This document shows, in pieces, positions 1-7,429 of a stretch of 27,571 nt of DNA (position 1 is the stretch's first letter; the number at the start of each line of letters is the position of its first letter). The stretch lies in assembly GCA_011390385.1 (NCBI GenBank), contig JAABSN010000022.1, forward strand, positions 1-27,571, given 5' to 3'. The position numbers and the translations under genes are program-made. The notes beneath the pieces were generated by a model that worked only from the letters and a program-made list of their open reading frames with translations, had not been told where the DNA came from and did not search any database. The DNA comes from Thioalkalivibrio nitratireducens (GTDB lineage Bacteria; Pseudomonadota; Gammaproteobacteria; Ectothiorhodospirales; Ectothiorhodospiraceae).

Positions 1-452
1 AGATCACGATAATGTTTAGCCCTGACCAGATGTCTACCCAGATTGAATAGATTAGACACTGCGGCATGCGCACCCAAAAATCTCTGCGCCTGTTTCACTG
101 ACTTGAACTTCCGCACTCCCCGCTCCCGCACCCTGGTCGCCTCGTGCGATTGTTCCGCCCGATTATTCTCATACTGTTTAGTACTGTAAATCGTATCGAG
201 CATCAGTTCCCCACAAGCGACTGGATAACTCCGTAACTTGTCCGTCACCACCTTCCTGGGTTCGCTGCCATGAGACCTCAGTAACCGTTTGAAAAAGCGC
301 TTTGCAGCAGCTCCATCTCGTCGGGCCTGTAGAAAAACATCAACCACTTCTCCGTCCTGATCAACGGCTCGCCAAAGATAGTGTTGCTTGCCGTTTATCG
401 TTACGAATACTTCGTCGATTCGGTGACGTTTATAAGTATTCATCCACCGACT
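1..452 (-). mobile_element. IS6-family transposase remnant, 5'-truncated
   Basis: The minus strand is open in one frame from about 452 to the window edge and reads as the C-terminal catalytic part of an IS6 (IS26-like) DDE transposase. Visible motifs are RIDEVFVTINGKQHYLWRAV (first catalytic Asp), VTDKLRSY (second Asp) and NNRAEQSHEATR (catalytic Glu), then the usual FKS..QAQRFLGAHAAVSNLFNL tail. An in-frame stop at 453-455 and loss of similarity further upstream show that the N-terminal helix-turn-helix part is missing. The gene runs off the left edge, so its 3' end is unseen. Positions 1-404 align without gaps to 27168-27571, with roughly 88% identity counted by eye; most differences lie between about 150 and 245. 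The remnant is probably inactive unless supplied in trans. Confidence 0.85.
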
Positions 453-496
453 CTAATCGTTTGGCCGAGTTAACTTGGCGATACCAACGAAAGGCA

Positions 497-1003
497 TCAC
501 GGTTCGCTCAGCACTTTCCTCTTCTCCTGCTCGAACTCTTCCGGCGTCAACACCCCGTCGTCGAGCAATTGTTTGAGCTCCGTCAGCTTTGAGTACCTGG
601 ATGACTGGCCTGAACTGGAAGCTCTTTCGCTCTCTGCCAAGCACTCGAATTCCAGCTCCAACCTGGGCCAGTTTCCTAGGATGTAGGGCGGCTTCGCACT
701 CGTCTCGTGCACCACGTGTGGCGCCTTGCCCGCTCGCCGGCAAAACTCAGTCATTCTTTGCTCCGCACTGGACCTCACAGCTGAAATCGGAGTGAAACCA
801 GTGGAAGCCTGGTGGAATATTCGGTACTGCCTCTCGCCAGGTGTCGGAGTACTGATGACGACAGACTCGCCGTCATAAACAGCTCCGTCGAAAGCCGACT
901 TCGAAGTTTCCACGGGCTGTATCGGTGACGCCGTTGCGCAACCGGCGATCACCAAGACTGTGCCAGCAATCGGTATGGCCAGGCGTTTACAACTAACGAT
1001 CAC
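497..1003 (-). CDS. SHOCT-domain lipoprotein
   Basis: This encodes a predicted lipoprotein of 168 residues. I chose the GTG at 1003 because GGAGGG lies five bases upstream; a longer reading to 1084 adds a polar N-terminus with no signal. From this start the protein has a short basic segment, a hydrophobic helix and a lipobox ending LVIAGC, so Cys lipidation near residue 22 is expected. The last 30 residues (KLTELKQLLDDGVLTPEEFE) form a SHOCT motif, a short helical hairpin found at the C-terminus of many bacterial envelope and oligomeric proteins. The middle part is unrecognised. It lies downstream of the MipA gene on the same strand with an 87-base gap. The cellular role is unknown. Confidence 0.75.
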   Translation of the reverse strand: MIVSCKRLAIPIAGTVLVIAGCATASPIQPVETSKSAFDGAVYDGESVVISTPTPGERQYRIFHQASTGFTPISAVRSSAEQRMTEFCRRAGKAPHVVHETSAKPPYILGNWPRLELEFECLAESERASSSGQSSRYSKLTELKQLLDDGVLTPEEFEQEKRKVLSEP

Positions 1004-1090
1004 GAAGTCCCTCCGTGTTGAACAAAAGCGCTTACATTTACTTAGGGATTCACCCTCTCGCTCTGCGGGGTTTCCCATCGTCAATAGTTA

Positions 1091-1909
1091 TCACCAGTCC
1101 GGGGGCACGGACATCTTGGACTCGCCGAAGATCCAGGCCACGGCCAGCCCCACCATCATGGCGTGAGACGTTTCTACCAAAGGACTGTCCTCGAACGAAA
1201 CCCCGGTAAGGTTGTCGTAGCGCAGGAAACCACCGATCCACCAGTTGTCCAGGCGCCGACTCACCGACCCCAGCAGCATCCAGCCGCTGTAGCCTCCTGA
1301 CGCGACGTAGACCGGCCGATCGGGCCGCTCGTTCGACGGAGCCACGCCGTAGAAATACTCGTGGTAGGCGCTATCGGCAAACAATGGGCCTGTGCCCACG
1401 CCGAGCCGCCATTCTCCCGGACGCTCCCTTGTCTCAAGCTGCAAATGCGGTTCGATCTTCCAGCCGACATGGTCAAAAGATGTCAGATCCGTCGCCAGGG
1501 CACCGCGGATCGGAATACGAAAGCGCAATCGACTTCGGTCTCCACGCCGGAGATCCCAGTTCAGCGATACGCCGGCTTCCACGATCGGGTCGAGCTCGGG
1601 CATTCCCGCGCGGGGACTGTCCGCGTCACTTCGCACGGGCCAGGTCGCGTTGACGCTGAGGGTAATTTCGAAGTCGTCCGATTCAAGCAGGATACTGCGC
1701 AGACCGTCCCGATCGAACTTGAGGAAATCGCCGCGGTAAACGACATAAGGTAAAGGCAAGAGAAACTCTCGCCTGGTGTTGGTGCCCCTGTACTCGGAGA
1801 CGCTCAGGGGCGCCACTCCGAAACCGAGTTCCCACTTGGGCAGCGGCGAGGCCTCTTCAGCAGCGGCGATGCCGACGAATCCGAGCGCAGCGATCGCGAT
1901 ACAGCGCAT
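1091..1909 (-). CDS. MipA/OmpV family outer-membrane protein (left copy)
   Basis: This is a MipA/OmpV-type outer-membrane beta-barrel protein of 272 residues. I placed the start at 1909 because that Met opens a typical signal peptide ending near IAAAEE, and GAAGG overlapping the preceding gene's stop can serve as its ribosome site. A longer reading to 1954 would overlap the beta-barrel gene. Family features include the early WELGFGVAPLSVSEYRG segment, alternating polar and hydrophobic strands, and the late GGYSGW and RYDNLTG..F.DSPLV segments. Family members interact with the murein hydrolase MltA or act as small porins; no substrate can be inferred here. A paralogue at 23416-24264 shares almost every conserved block. 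It probably forms an operon with the beta-barrel gene upstream. Confidence 0.85.
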   Translation of the reverse strand: MRCIAIAALGFVGIAAAEEASPLPKWELGFGVAPLSVSEYRGTNTRREFLLPLPYVVYRGDFLKFDRDGLRSILLESDDFEITLSVNATWPVRSDADSPRAGMPELDPIVEAGVSLNWDLRRGDRSRLRFRIPIRGALATDLTSFDHVGWKIEPHLQLETRERPGEWRLGVGTGPLFADSAYHEYFYGVAPSNERPDRPVYVASGGYSGWMLLGSVSRRLDNWWIGGFLRYDNLTGVSFEDSPLVETSHAMMVGLAVAWIFGESKMSVPPDW

Positions 1910-1917
1910 ACAGGCCT

Positions 1918-2448
1918 TCAGAAATTGAAGAAAAATCCGCCCGAGATCGCCCACAGATCATCGAGCTCATCAGTATCGAAGTACTCGTACTCCACGCGTA
2001 CGGAGAACTGCTGCCTCGTGCCGAAGCTGACCTGGCCTCCCCCGCCAATTACGTAACCGGACTCGTTGTTCTGGTCGCCGTAGCCGACCTCGCTCTCGCC
2101 GGTGTAGAAGCCGCCCCGGAAAAACAGGTCAAGGCTTTCGCTCGCAGGGGCCAGCAACAGCACCGAGGCAGAGAACGCGGCGAAGGTCACGTCATAAAAC
2201 CCATCCTCACTGTCGCTCGCCATGCCAGTGAAGTTCAACTCGAGAGCGAGATAGTCGCTCGCCCGGTAGCCGCCGATACCCTTCACGGATACGACCGTGT
2301 CGTCACCCTCTACGGATAAGAAACCTGAACTATCCGAGAACTCGACGTTCCCGAAGCCAAGCCCGCCGCCGGCGTAAAAGCCCTCCGCGTGAGCAGTGTC
2401 CGAGACTAGGATTACAAAGGCACAAGCCCAACGCGTTATGTGTCGCAT
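1918..2448 (-). CDS. Small outer-membrane beta-barrel protein (left copy)
   Basis: The 176-residue product has a cleavable signal peptide (cut after DTAHA) and begins EGFYAGGGLGFG, the usual first strand of OmpA-like eight-stranded barrels. The chain alternates strand-like segments with acidic loops and ends in Phe (GGFFFNF), the C-terminal signal recognised by the BAM assembly machine. GGAAG upstream of the ATG is a plausible ribosome site. The gene sits nine bases from the predicted MipA start, so the two are probably co-transcribed. No ligand or enzymatic function can be read from the sequence. A similar barrel gene follows the right-hand MipA copy at 24464-25012. Confidence 0.8.
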   Translation of the reverse strand: MRHITRWACAFVILVSDTAHAEGFYAGGGLGFGNVEFSDSSGFLSVEGDDTVVSVKGIGGYRASDYLALELNFTGMASDSEDGFYDVTFAAFSASVLLLAPASESLDLFFRGGFYTGESEVGYGDQNNESGYVIGGGGQVSFGTRQQFSVRVEYEYFDTDELDDLWAISGGFFFNF

Positions 2449-2924
2449 GAAGAATCAGCTTCCCTTTCCCAAGCATGCCCGCCCATCGTGGTAGGAAAGA
2501 ACTCAGATCCGTGCAACCAGGCGTCGCTCTTATGGTCTGCCCGTCGGCTGCCGCTCTTACGTCGTGAGATCAGCCAGAAAATCTCTCAATACCTTGTCCA
2601 ATGCCGACTTGATTGACTGTTGGATGGAGTTCTTTATCCCGAACACAACTGGGCCCAACGTTAGCTTCGTAGCCCGGGGGTGACCTGCTGCCAATACGTG
2701 CAGTTCCCTATGCGAATGTAAACTTCCTTAAATTCAGAATCTTATGGCGACATGTACCTTGTGCTGCCTGATATACCCGAGCTGCAGGGGAACAAAGCGT
2801 TCGGTTCCGCGCCCCTGTCGCCGAGGATCAGCAATCTCGTGGCCGGTGCCACGGCCATCGCGCACCACGTAAACTAGCGTGAAAACTGGATCACTCAAGA
2901 TATCTCTACGAGACCCTTTCAACG
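2449..2924. other. 476-base intergenic region without an intact gene
   Basis: No intact coding region is visible between the left beta-barrel gene (minus) and the antiporter (plus). As both genes read outward from here, their promoters should lie in this stretch, but I found no convincing -35/-10 pair. It includes a coding-like minus-strand fragment (2557-2727), listed separately. No tRNA or clear repeat was seen. Confidence 0.6.
2557..2727 (-). pseudogene. Decayed C-terminal coding remnant, unknown family
   Basis: After an in-frame stop at 2728-2730 the minus strand stays open for 57 codons and ends in TAA at 2557-2559. The product is protein-like, with a plausible amphipathic helical C-terminus: GIKNSIQQSIKSALDKVLRD. 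No ATG or GTG start with a ribosome site precedes it in frame. It may be the 3' end of a gene that lost its front. I do not recognise the family. A chance open frame is possible, so confidence is low. Confidence 0.3.
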
Positions 2925-4127
2925 ATGCTCAGCACCACGGAAACATTCCTGATCGGCATGGGGATCATCTTCACGGTCCCCTACCTGATCTGGCGCCTCG
3001 CGAAGACCGAGTATTTCGCGCCCCTTGTCGTTGTGCAGATCGTAACGGGCATCCTGCTCGGCCCCGGGGTACTCGGGCGAATTTTTCCCGACTACTACGC
3101 TACGGTTTTCAGCGAGCCGGTCATCAGTGCATTAAACGGGATCGCAATGTGGGCCGTAATGGTCTTTGTGTGGATCGCCGGTATCGAACTGGATCTCAAG
3201 AAGGCCTGGGTGAACCGCCGCGAAAGCGCCATCACAGCCGGGCTGGCGCTTGCGACCCCGCTGCTGCTGGGCAGCCTGGTGGGCGTCGGCCTGGCCACGC
3301 AGAGCGGCTGGCAGGGACCCGCGGCGCTGACCTGGCAATTCGTCCTTGGGGTGGGCATGGCCTGTTCCGTGACGGCACTGCCCATCCTGATCCTTTTCAT
3401 GCAAAAGATGGAAATCCTAAGGCTGCCGATTGGGCAAAGAATATTGCGTTATGCGAGCCTGGACGATCTCGCCGTCTGGGCCGTGCTGGCGCTGATCCTG
3501 ATGGACTGGCAAGGGTTACGAATGCAGGGCGCATTCCTGTTGGCTTTCTTTTTTGCCAGCTACGGCATGCGCAAGTTGATGTTGCGGCTGCCGCGAATGG
3601 ACCGGTGGTACCTGGGGCTGGTCTGGCTCATATTGTGCGCGCTGGGCGCCGACTTCGCCGGCCTGCACTACATCGTGGGGGCGTTTCTTTCCGGCGCCGT
3701 CATGGAAGGAGACTGGTTTGAACAGGAGCAGATGGATCTGCTTCGTCACCATGTCCTGCTGGTGATGATGCCGGTCTTTTTCCTGAGTACCGGCCTCAAG
3801 ACCAGCTGGAACGTCGGGGGCGAAGCGGTGTTCGTTGCGGCCACCCTGCTACTCGTCGCCGCAGTCGGCGGAAAGCTGCTCGGCGTTCACATCGCCGGCA
3901 GGATCCTCGGGTGGCCGCGTGGCGAGGCATCCATAACCGCATGGCTGCTACAGACCAAGGCGCTGATCATGATTATTTTCGCCAACATCCTCGTGGACAA
4001 GGCCATCATCACCAGCACGACATTCACCGCCCTGTTGTTGATGGCCATAGGCAGCACGATGCTGACGGTGCCGATGGCCACGCCGATCCTTGCTCGCATC
4101 AAAAAAACCCCTTTGTCAGCCGACTGA
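2925..4127 (+). CDS. CPA2-family cation:proton antiporter
   Basis: This is a 400-residue polytopic inner-membrane protein with about 12 hydrophobic helices spread over the whole length, matching the Na+/H+ exchanger domain of the CPA2 family without the cytosolic TrkA-N extension. Family marks are GILLGPGVLG near residue 45, IAGIELDLKKA near residue 85, and an adjacent Asp pair (RYASLDDLAVW, about residue 180) where CPA2 proteins carry the ion-binding acidic residues. It would exchange Na+ or K+ for protons. It stands alone on the plus strand and converges on the APE operon. Its last codons overlap that operon's terminator. Whether it serves pigment export or is a bystander is unclear. Confidence 0.85.
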   Translation: MLSTTETFLIGMGIIFTVPYLIWRLAKTEYFAPLVVVQIVTGILLGPGVLGRIFPDYYATVFSEPVISALNGIAMWAVMVFVWIAGIELDLKKAWVNRRESAITAGLALATPLLLGSLVGVGLATQSGWQGPAALTWQFVLGVGMACSVTALPILILFMQKMEILRLPIGQRILRYASLDDLAVWAVLALILMDWQGLRMQGAFLLAFFFASYGMRKLMLRLPRMDRWYLGLVWLILCALGADFAGLHYIVGAFLSGAVMEGDWFEQEQMDLLRHHVLLVMMPVFFLSTGLKTSWNVGGEAVFVAATLLLVAAVGGKLLGVHIAGRILGWPRGEASITAWLLQTKALIMIIFANILVDKAIITSTTFTALLLMAIGSTMLTVPMATPILARIKKTPLSAD

Positions 4128-4131
4128 GGGG
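4101..4131 (-). terminator. Intrinsic terminator of the minus-strand APE operon
   Basis: On the minus strand a hairpin with CCCCT/AGGGG outer arms (4108-4131), extended inward by a GTC/GAC step after one mismatch, is followed directly by seven T residues (4107-4101). It lies just beyond the stop of the last minus-strand gene (4144). It also overlaps the final codons and stop (4125-4127) of the antiporter on the opposite strand. On the plus strand there is no T-tract after the hairpin, so it should act in one direction only. Confidence 0.75.
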
Positions 4132-4143
4132 CATCGCCCGGGA

Positions 4144-4530
4144 TTATTGAATCAACACGTTATCCTGGATCTGCTGATCCAGCAGAATAATCCACTTGTT
4201 GTAATTGCGGTGAATGTGCTCACCGTCATACTTGAGGTTGCTACTGTCCTTGTACTGGATCGAGTAGCTGGTCGCATCGTAGAAAATATCGGCCGCAGCA
4301 GTGTGGTTACGCACCGCAATAGACGCGACGATATGCCCCGGGGCCTCCTCGCTAACCCGCCAACCCTTGGCGCGCGCCCCGGCGACGATGGCCTCCCGGA
4401 CCGCACTGGCATCACCTTCGGCAGGGATATAAACCTGGGTCTCCGGCACGTTGTGAACCGGGACCACCCGCTGGCATCCTGTCAGAACCAGCACAGCCGC
4501 CATTACAACCATCACGAGCGCTTGCCGCAT
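4144..4530 (-). CDS. Small lipoprotein at the end of the APE operon
   Basis: The 128-residue product has a hydrophobic leader and lipobox LVLTGC (Cys near residue 18). Of two adjacent ATG codons I took the one at 4530 because AGGAGG lies five bases upstream; the one at 4533 is too close to it. The mature part has a repeated-looking alpha/beta pattern: a helix (AVREAIVAGARAKGW), then strands with SIAVRNHTA, YSIQYKDSSNLKYD and HRNYNKWI. I recall this pattern from uncharacterised gammaproteobacterial lipoproteins but cannot assign a named family. It follows the ketosynthase gene by 35 bases and precedes the operon terminator, so it is probably co-expressed with pigment synthesis. A role at the outer membrane is inference. 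Confidence 0.75.
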   Translation of the reverse strand: MRQALVMVVMAAVLVLTGCQRVVPVHNVPETQVYIPAEGDASAVREAIVAGARAKGWRVSEEAPGHIVASIAVRNHTAAADIFYDATSYSIQYKDSSNLKYDGEHIHRNYNKWIILLDQQIQDNVLIQ

Positions 4531-4565
4531 CATATCCTCCTGTCGCGCATAGCTTTCCAGACGAA

Positions 4566-5798
4566 TTAATTCGGGTATTTTCTCAGCACCAGGGAAGTGT
4601 TGATTCCGCCGAAAGCGAAGTTGTTGCTCATTACGCAATCGGTGGCGATCCGCTGTCCTTGCCCCTGGATATAGTCCAGCTCGCCGCACAGCGGGTCCAC
4701 CGTTTTGAGGTTGGCGGTCTGTGCGAACCAGCCGTGGTTCATCATTTCAATCGCCATCCAGGCCTCGATCGCGCCGCAGGCGCCCAGCGTGTGCCCGAGG
4801 TAGCTCTTTAGGGAACTGATGGGCATGCGCGAACCGAACAGCTCGGAAGTCGCTTGGGATTCCGCGATGTCGCCATGCTCCGTTGCAGTGCCATGAGCAT
4901 TGACATATCCGATCGCGCTGGGCGGAAGCCCGGCATCCCCCAGCGCCAGTTCCATGCAACGGCCCATGGTGACCCGGTTGGGCCGTGTGACATGGGCGCC
5001 GTCGCAATTTGTGCCGAAACCGACGATCTCCGCGCGGATGTTCGCTCCGCGGGCCTCCGCATGTGCAAGATCTTCGAGCAGGAAAGTGCACGCACCCTCG
5101 CCAATCACCAGGCCGTCCCTGTCCTTGTCAAAGGGTCGCGGCGTCGTCCCAGGCGCGTCGTTACGTGTGCTGGTCGCATAGAGTGTGTCGAATACAGCGG
5201 CCTCAGTAGGACAAAGCTCTTCTCCGCCGCCGGCGATCATCGCCACCTGGCGCCCGCTTCGAACCGCTTCGAAGGCATAGCCGATGGCCTGGCTGCCGGA
5301 CGTACAGGCACTGCTGGTGGTGATCACGCGTCCTGTCAAACCGAAATGCACCGCGATATTCACCGGCGCCGTATGGCTCATCATACGTATGTAGGTGGTG
5401 GCCGTGATGCCATCGACTTTGCGATCCAGGAGCATCCTGGTGAAGTCCATCGCTGCATCGGTACTGCCGGTCGAAGACCCGTAGGCTACGCCAACGGAGC
5501 CGCCACATAGGAGTTCGGAGTCGCTCAGGCCGGCCTGTTCAAGCGCCCGCTCCGTCGCGGCGACTGCCATCAGCGAGACCCGGCCCATGGTGCGGGTCTT
5601 CTTGCGGTTGAGGTGAGGCAAGCCGGGGAAATCGCTGACCGGCGCGGCGAGCCGAGTGTGCATGCCCTCGTAGTCCCAGCTGTCCATGTAAACCACCGCA
5701 TTTCTACCCGACTCGAGCCTCGGCTGGGCTTCAGCCCAACTGTTGCCGATTGCCGTGATGGCGCCGATGCCTGTTACCGCTACCCTGCGACTCAACAC
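4566..5798 (-). CDS. apeO: Beta-ketoacyl-ACP synthase, ApeO-like (catalytic KS)
   Basis: This FabF-type ketosynthase of 410 residues performs decarboxylative condensation of malonyl-ACP with the growing polyene on ACP. The full catalytic triad is present: Cys in SSACTSGSQA (about residue 165), His in VNAHGTATEHGD (about 300) and His in SYLGHTLGACGA (about 335), plus the late NNFAFGGINTSLV motif. The start is GTG at 5798, overlapping the ketoreductase stop by seven bases, with a G-rich ribosome site inside the upstream gene. In the E. coli APE system ApeO pairs with the Cys-less ApeC. An ApeC-like gene is at 12416-13222, in a different operon. Confidence in a cluster ketosynthase is high; the ApeO label rests on context. 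Confidence 0.9.
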   Translation of the reverse strand: MLSRRVAVTGIGAITAIGNSWAEAQPRLESGRNAVVYMDSWDYEGMHTRLAAPVSDFPGLPHLNRKKTRTMGRVSLMAVAATERALEQAGLSDSELLCGGSVGVAYGSSTGSTDAAMDFTRMLLDRKVDGITATTYIRMMSHTAPVNIAVHFGLTGRVITTSSACTSGSQAIGYAFEAVRSGRQVAMIAGGGEELCPTEAAVFDTLYATSTRNDAPGTTPRPFDKDRDGLVIGEGACTFLLEDLAHAEARGANIRAEIVGFGTNCDGAHVTRPNRVTMGRCMELALGDAGLPPSAIGYVNAHGTATEHGDIAESQATSELFGSRMPISSLKSYLGHTLGACGAIEAWMAIEMMNHGWFAQTANLKTVDPLCGELDYIQGQGQRIATDCVMSNNFAFGGINTSLVLRKYPN

Positions 5799-6532
5799 AA
5801 ACCCCCATTCACTGAGATCACCTGGCGCGTAATATACGACGCGCCGTCCGAAAGCAAGAACTCTACGACGGAAGCCACTTCATCCGGCCTCCCCGCCCGC
5901 CGCAGGGGTACGGCCTTCTGCATCTCGTCGATCATCGGGATATCGCGCGTCATATCGGTTTCAATCAGTCCCGGCGCGATGCAGTTCACGGTCACATTCC
6001 GCCCCGCCAGCTCAACCGCGAGCGATTTCGTGAGCCCGATAATTCCGGCCTTCGCTGCACTGTAATTGCTCTGGCCCCGGTTCCCCATCACTCCGGACAC
6101 CGACGAGATGGTAATGATCCGCCCTGGCCGGCGCCGGCGAATCATCGGCATGACGACCGCCGAAAGGACATTGTAAGTACCCCCCAGGTTCGTATCCACG
6201 ACGGAGTCCCATTCGTCGTCGCTGAGTAAGGGGAATGCATTGTCGCGAGCGATCCCGGCATTGCAGACGACGCCATAATAAGGACCATGGGCTTGGATAT
6301 CGGCGGCGATCGTATCCCGGACCGCGCTACGGTCTGAGGTATCGAATTGTAGGACACGGGCGCCGCCTCCTGCTTGCTCGATTTCAGTCGCCAGTTCGTC
6401 AGCCAACTTCTTGCCCTGGCGGCAGGCCAGCACAACCGTGTAGCCGGCCTTGCCAAGGCGTGCGGCGATCGCCCTGCCGATTCCCCTGCTCGCGCCGGTA
6501 ACCAGGATCGTTTTCGCTTCCTCGTCACTCAT
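5792..6532 (-). CDS. apeQ: 3-oxoacyl-ACP reductase (FabG-like, ApeQ type)
   Basis: This short-chain dehydrogenase of 246 residues reduces the beta-keto group after each elongation with NADPH. The cofactor loop TGASRGIGRAIA is near residue 12, CNAGIARDNAF near 88, the catalytic Ser in ITISSVSG, and Tyr/Lys in YSAAKAG (about 150). The C-terminus VISVNGGLC is typical of FabG. I placed the start at 6532 (AAGG nine bases upstream); an ATG at 6550, only one base after the preceding stop, is the alternative. The ORF extends further upstream but that part overlaps the dehydratase gene. Its close coupling to the ketosynthase supports a role as the cluster ketoreductase rather than the housekeeping FabG. 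Confidence 0.9.
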   Translation of the reverse strand: MSDEEAKTILVTGASRGIGRAIAARLGKAGYTVVLACRQGKKLADELATEIEQAGGGARVLQFDTSDRSAVRDTIAADIQAHGPYYGVVCNAGIARDNAFPLLSDDEWDSVVDTNLGGTYNVLSAVVMPMIRRRRPGRIITISSVSGVMGNRGQSNYSAAKAGIIGLTKSLAVELAGRNVTVNCIAPGLIETDMTRDIPMIDEMQKAVPLRRAGRPDEVASVVEFLLSDGASYITRQVISVNGGLC

Positions 6533-6551
6533 CGATACCAACCTTGTCATT

Positions 6552-6998
6552 CTATTTCTTGAACACGGAAAAGCGGCATTTGAGATCGATACCTTCCCCA
6601 CGGATAGTGCCGTCCACGACCGCAAGCCCACCGGGGTCCATGTGGACCTCCCGCACGGTTACGTCGAGCACGGTCCCGACCGGGAAAACCTGGGTGCTTG
6701 TAACGAACTGCCGGGCGCCCAGCAGATAGCCTGCCGGGACGGGCTTGCCGCTGCGGCGCGCACGAATGCCCTCGAGTGCGGCAGCGGCCTGACCCATGTA
6801 CTCGAGACCTACCCAGACCGGGACGCCGGCATCGGAATCACAAAAAGCCGAATCGCGCCGGACGGTTATTCGTGCGTGCAGGCTCATGTCATCCACGCTT
6901 ACGATCCGGTCCAGCGCCAGGACTGGAGGTGCATGGGGCACCAGCGCGGCAATGTCCGCTTCTCCGAGGTCTTGCCAATCGCTGTCTTCGCCAGACAT
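6552..6998 (-). CDS. apeP: ApeP-like 3-hydroxyacyl-ACP dehydratase
   Basis: This hotdog-fold protein of 148 residues belongs to the ApeP type. The opening segment ALVPHAPPVLALDRIVSVDD carries the conserved PH.PP...LDR signature, followed by PVWVGLEYMGQAAAA on the central helix and GYLLGARQF. In the E. coli pathway ApeP works with ApeI as a dehydratase pair that removes water to form the conjugated double bonds. The ATG at 6998 lies two bases after the thioesterase stop. An ApeI-like gene lies three genes upstream in the same operon, so both partners are present. Confidence 0.85.
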   Translation of the reverse strand: MSGEDSDWQDLGEADIAALVPHAPPVLALDRIVSVDDMSLHARITVRRDSAFCDSDAGVPVWVGLEYMGQAAAALEGIRARRSGKPVPAGYLLGARQFVTSTQVFPVGTVLDVTVREVHMDPGGLAVVDGTIRGEGIDLKCRFSVFKK

Positions 6999-7000
6999 GG

Positions 7001-7429
7001 TCAGTCTCCGAGGAGCTTCTCGATGCGTTCCCGCAGGAAACCGGGCACTTCGAAGCTGAGCTCGCCTGTGCTTCCATCGACACCCACCTGAATGGTGTAC
7101 CCGGTCGTGCAGCGACGCTCGTCCTGGTCATGAATCTCGTAGGCGATCTTCAGGCGATACTCCCATTCAACCAGCGTTGCCGTGACTCGCACCACGTCGT
7201 CAAAGCTGATGGTGCGAACGTAGCGGACCTTGGTCTCCACCACGGGCCAGATGATACCCGACGCCGCCATCGCCCTGTAACCGTAATCCACCTTGGCCAT
7301 TAGGTCGCAGCGTGCCGCGTCGAAATAATCGAAATACCGGCCATGCCACACGACCCCGGCCGGGTCGGCGTCGGGAAACGGCACGCACAATGTCACTTCA
7401 CCGGTAAGCTGCTTCGTGCTTGTAGCCAT
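7001..7429 (-). CDS. Hotdog acyl-CoA/ACP thioesterase (4HBT, YbgC-like)
   Basis: The 142-residue product is a single hotdog domain with the 4HBT active-site helix FPDADPAGVVWHGRYFDYFD, in which the Asp before PAGVVWHGRY matches the catalytic Asp of YbgC/FadM-type thioesterases. A strand pattern (ETKVRYVRTISFDDVVRV) follows as in the family. The ATG at 7429 shares one base with the stop of the glycosyltransferase gene (TGATG), a translational coupling arrangement; a GTG three bases earlier is also possible. In APE clusters a thioesterase of this type (ApeK) is thought to release or proofread ACP-bound intermediates. Which intermediate it uses here cannot be seen. Confidence 0.85.
   Translation of the reverse strand: MATSTKQLTGEVTLCVPFPDADPAGVVWHGRYFDYFDAARCDLMAKVDYGYRAMAASGIIWPVVETKVRYVRTISFDDVVRVTATLVEWEYRLKIAYEIHDQDERRCTTGYTIQVGVDGSTGELSFEVPGFLRERIEKLLGD

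Noticed and set aside
2879..3721. Plus-strand 280-codon open frame overlapping the antiporter
   Set aside because: Its sequence is Arg/Gly/His-rich without domain features, whereas the other frame encodes a clear membrane antiporter.
4165..4182. Perfect stem CTGGATC/GATCCAG with a four-base loop as a plus-strand terminator for the antiporter
   Set aside because: It lies within the lipoprotein coding sequence (Gln-rich codons) and no T-tract follows it on the plus strand.
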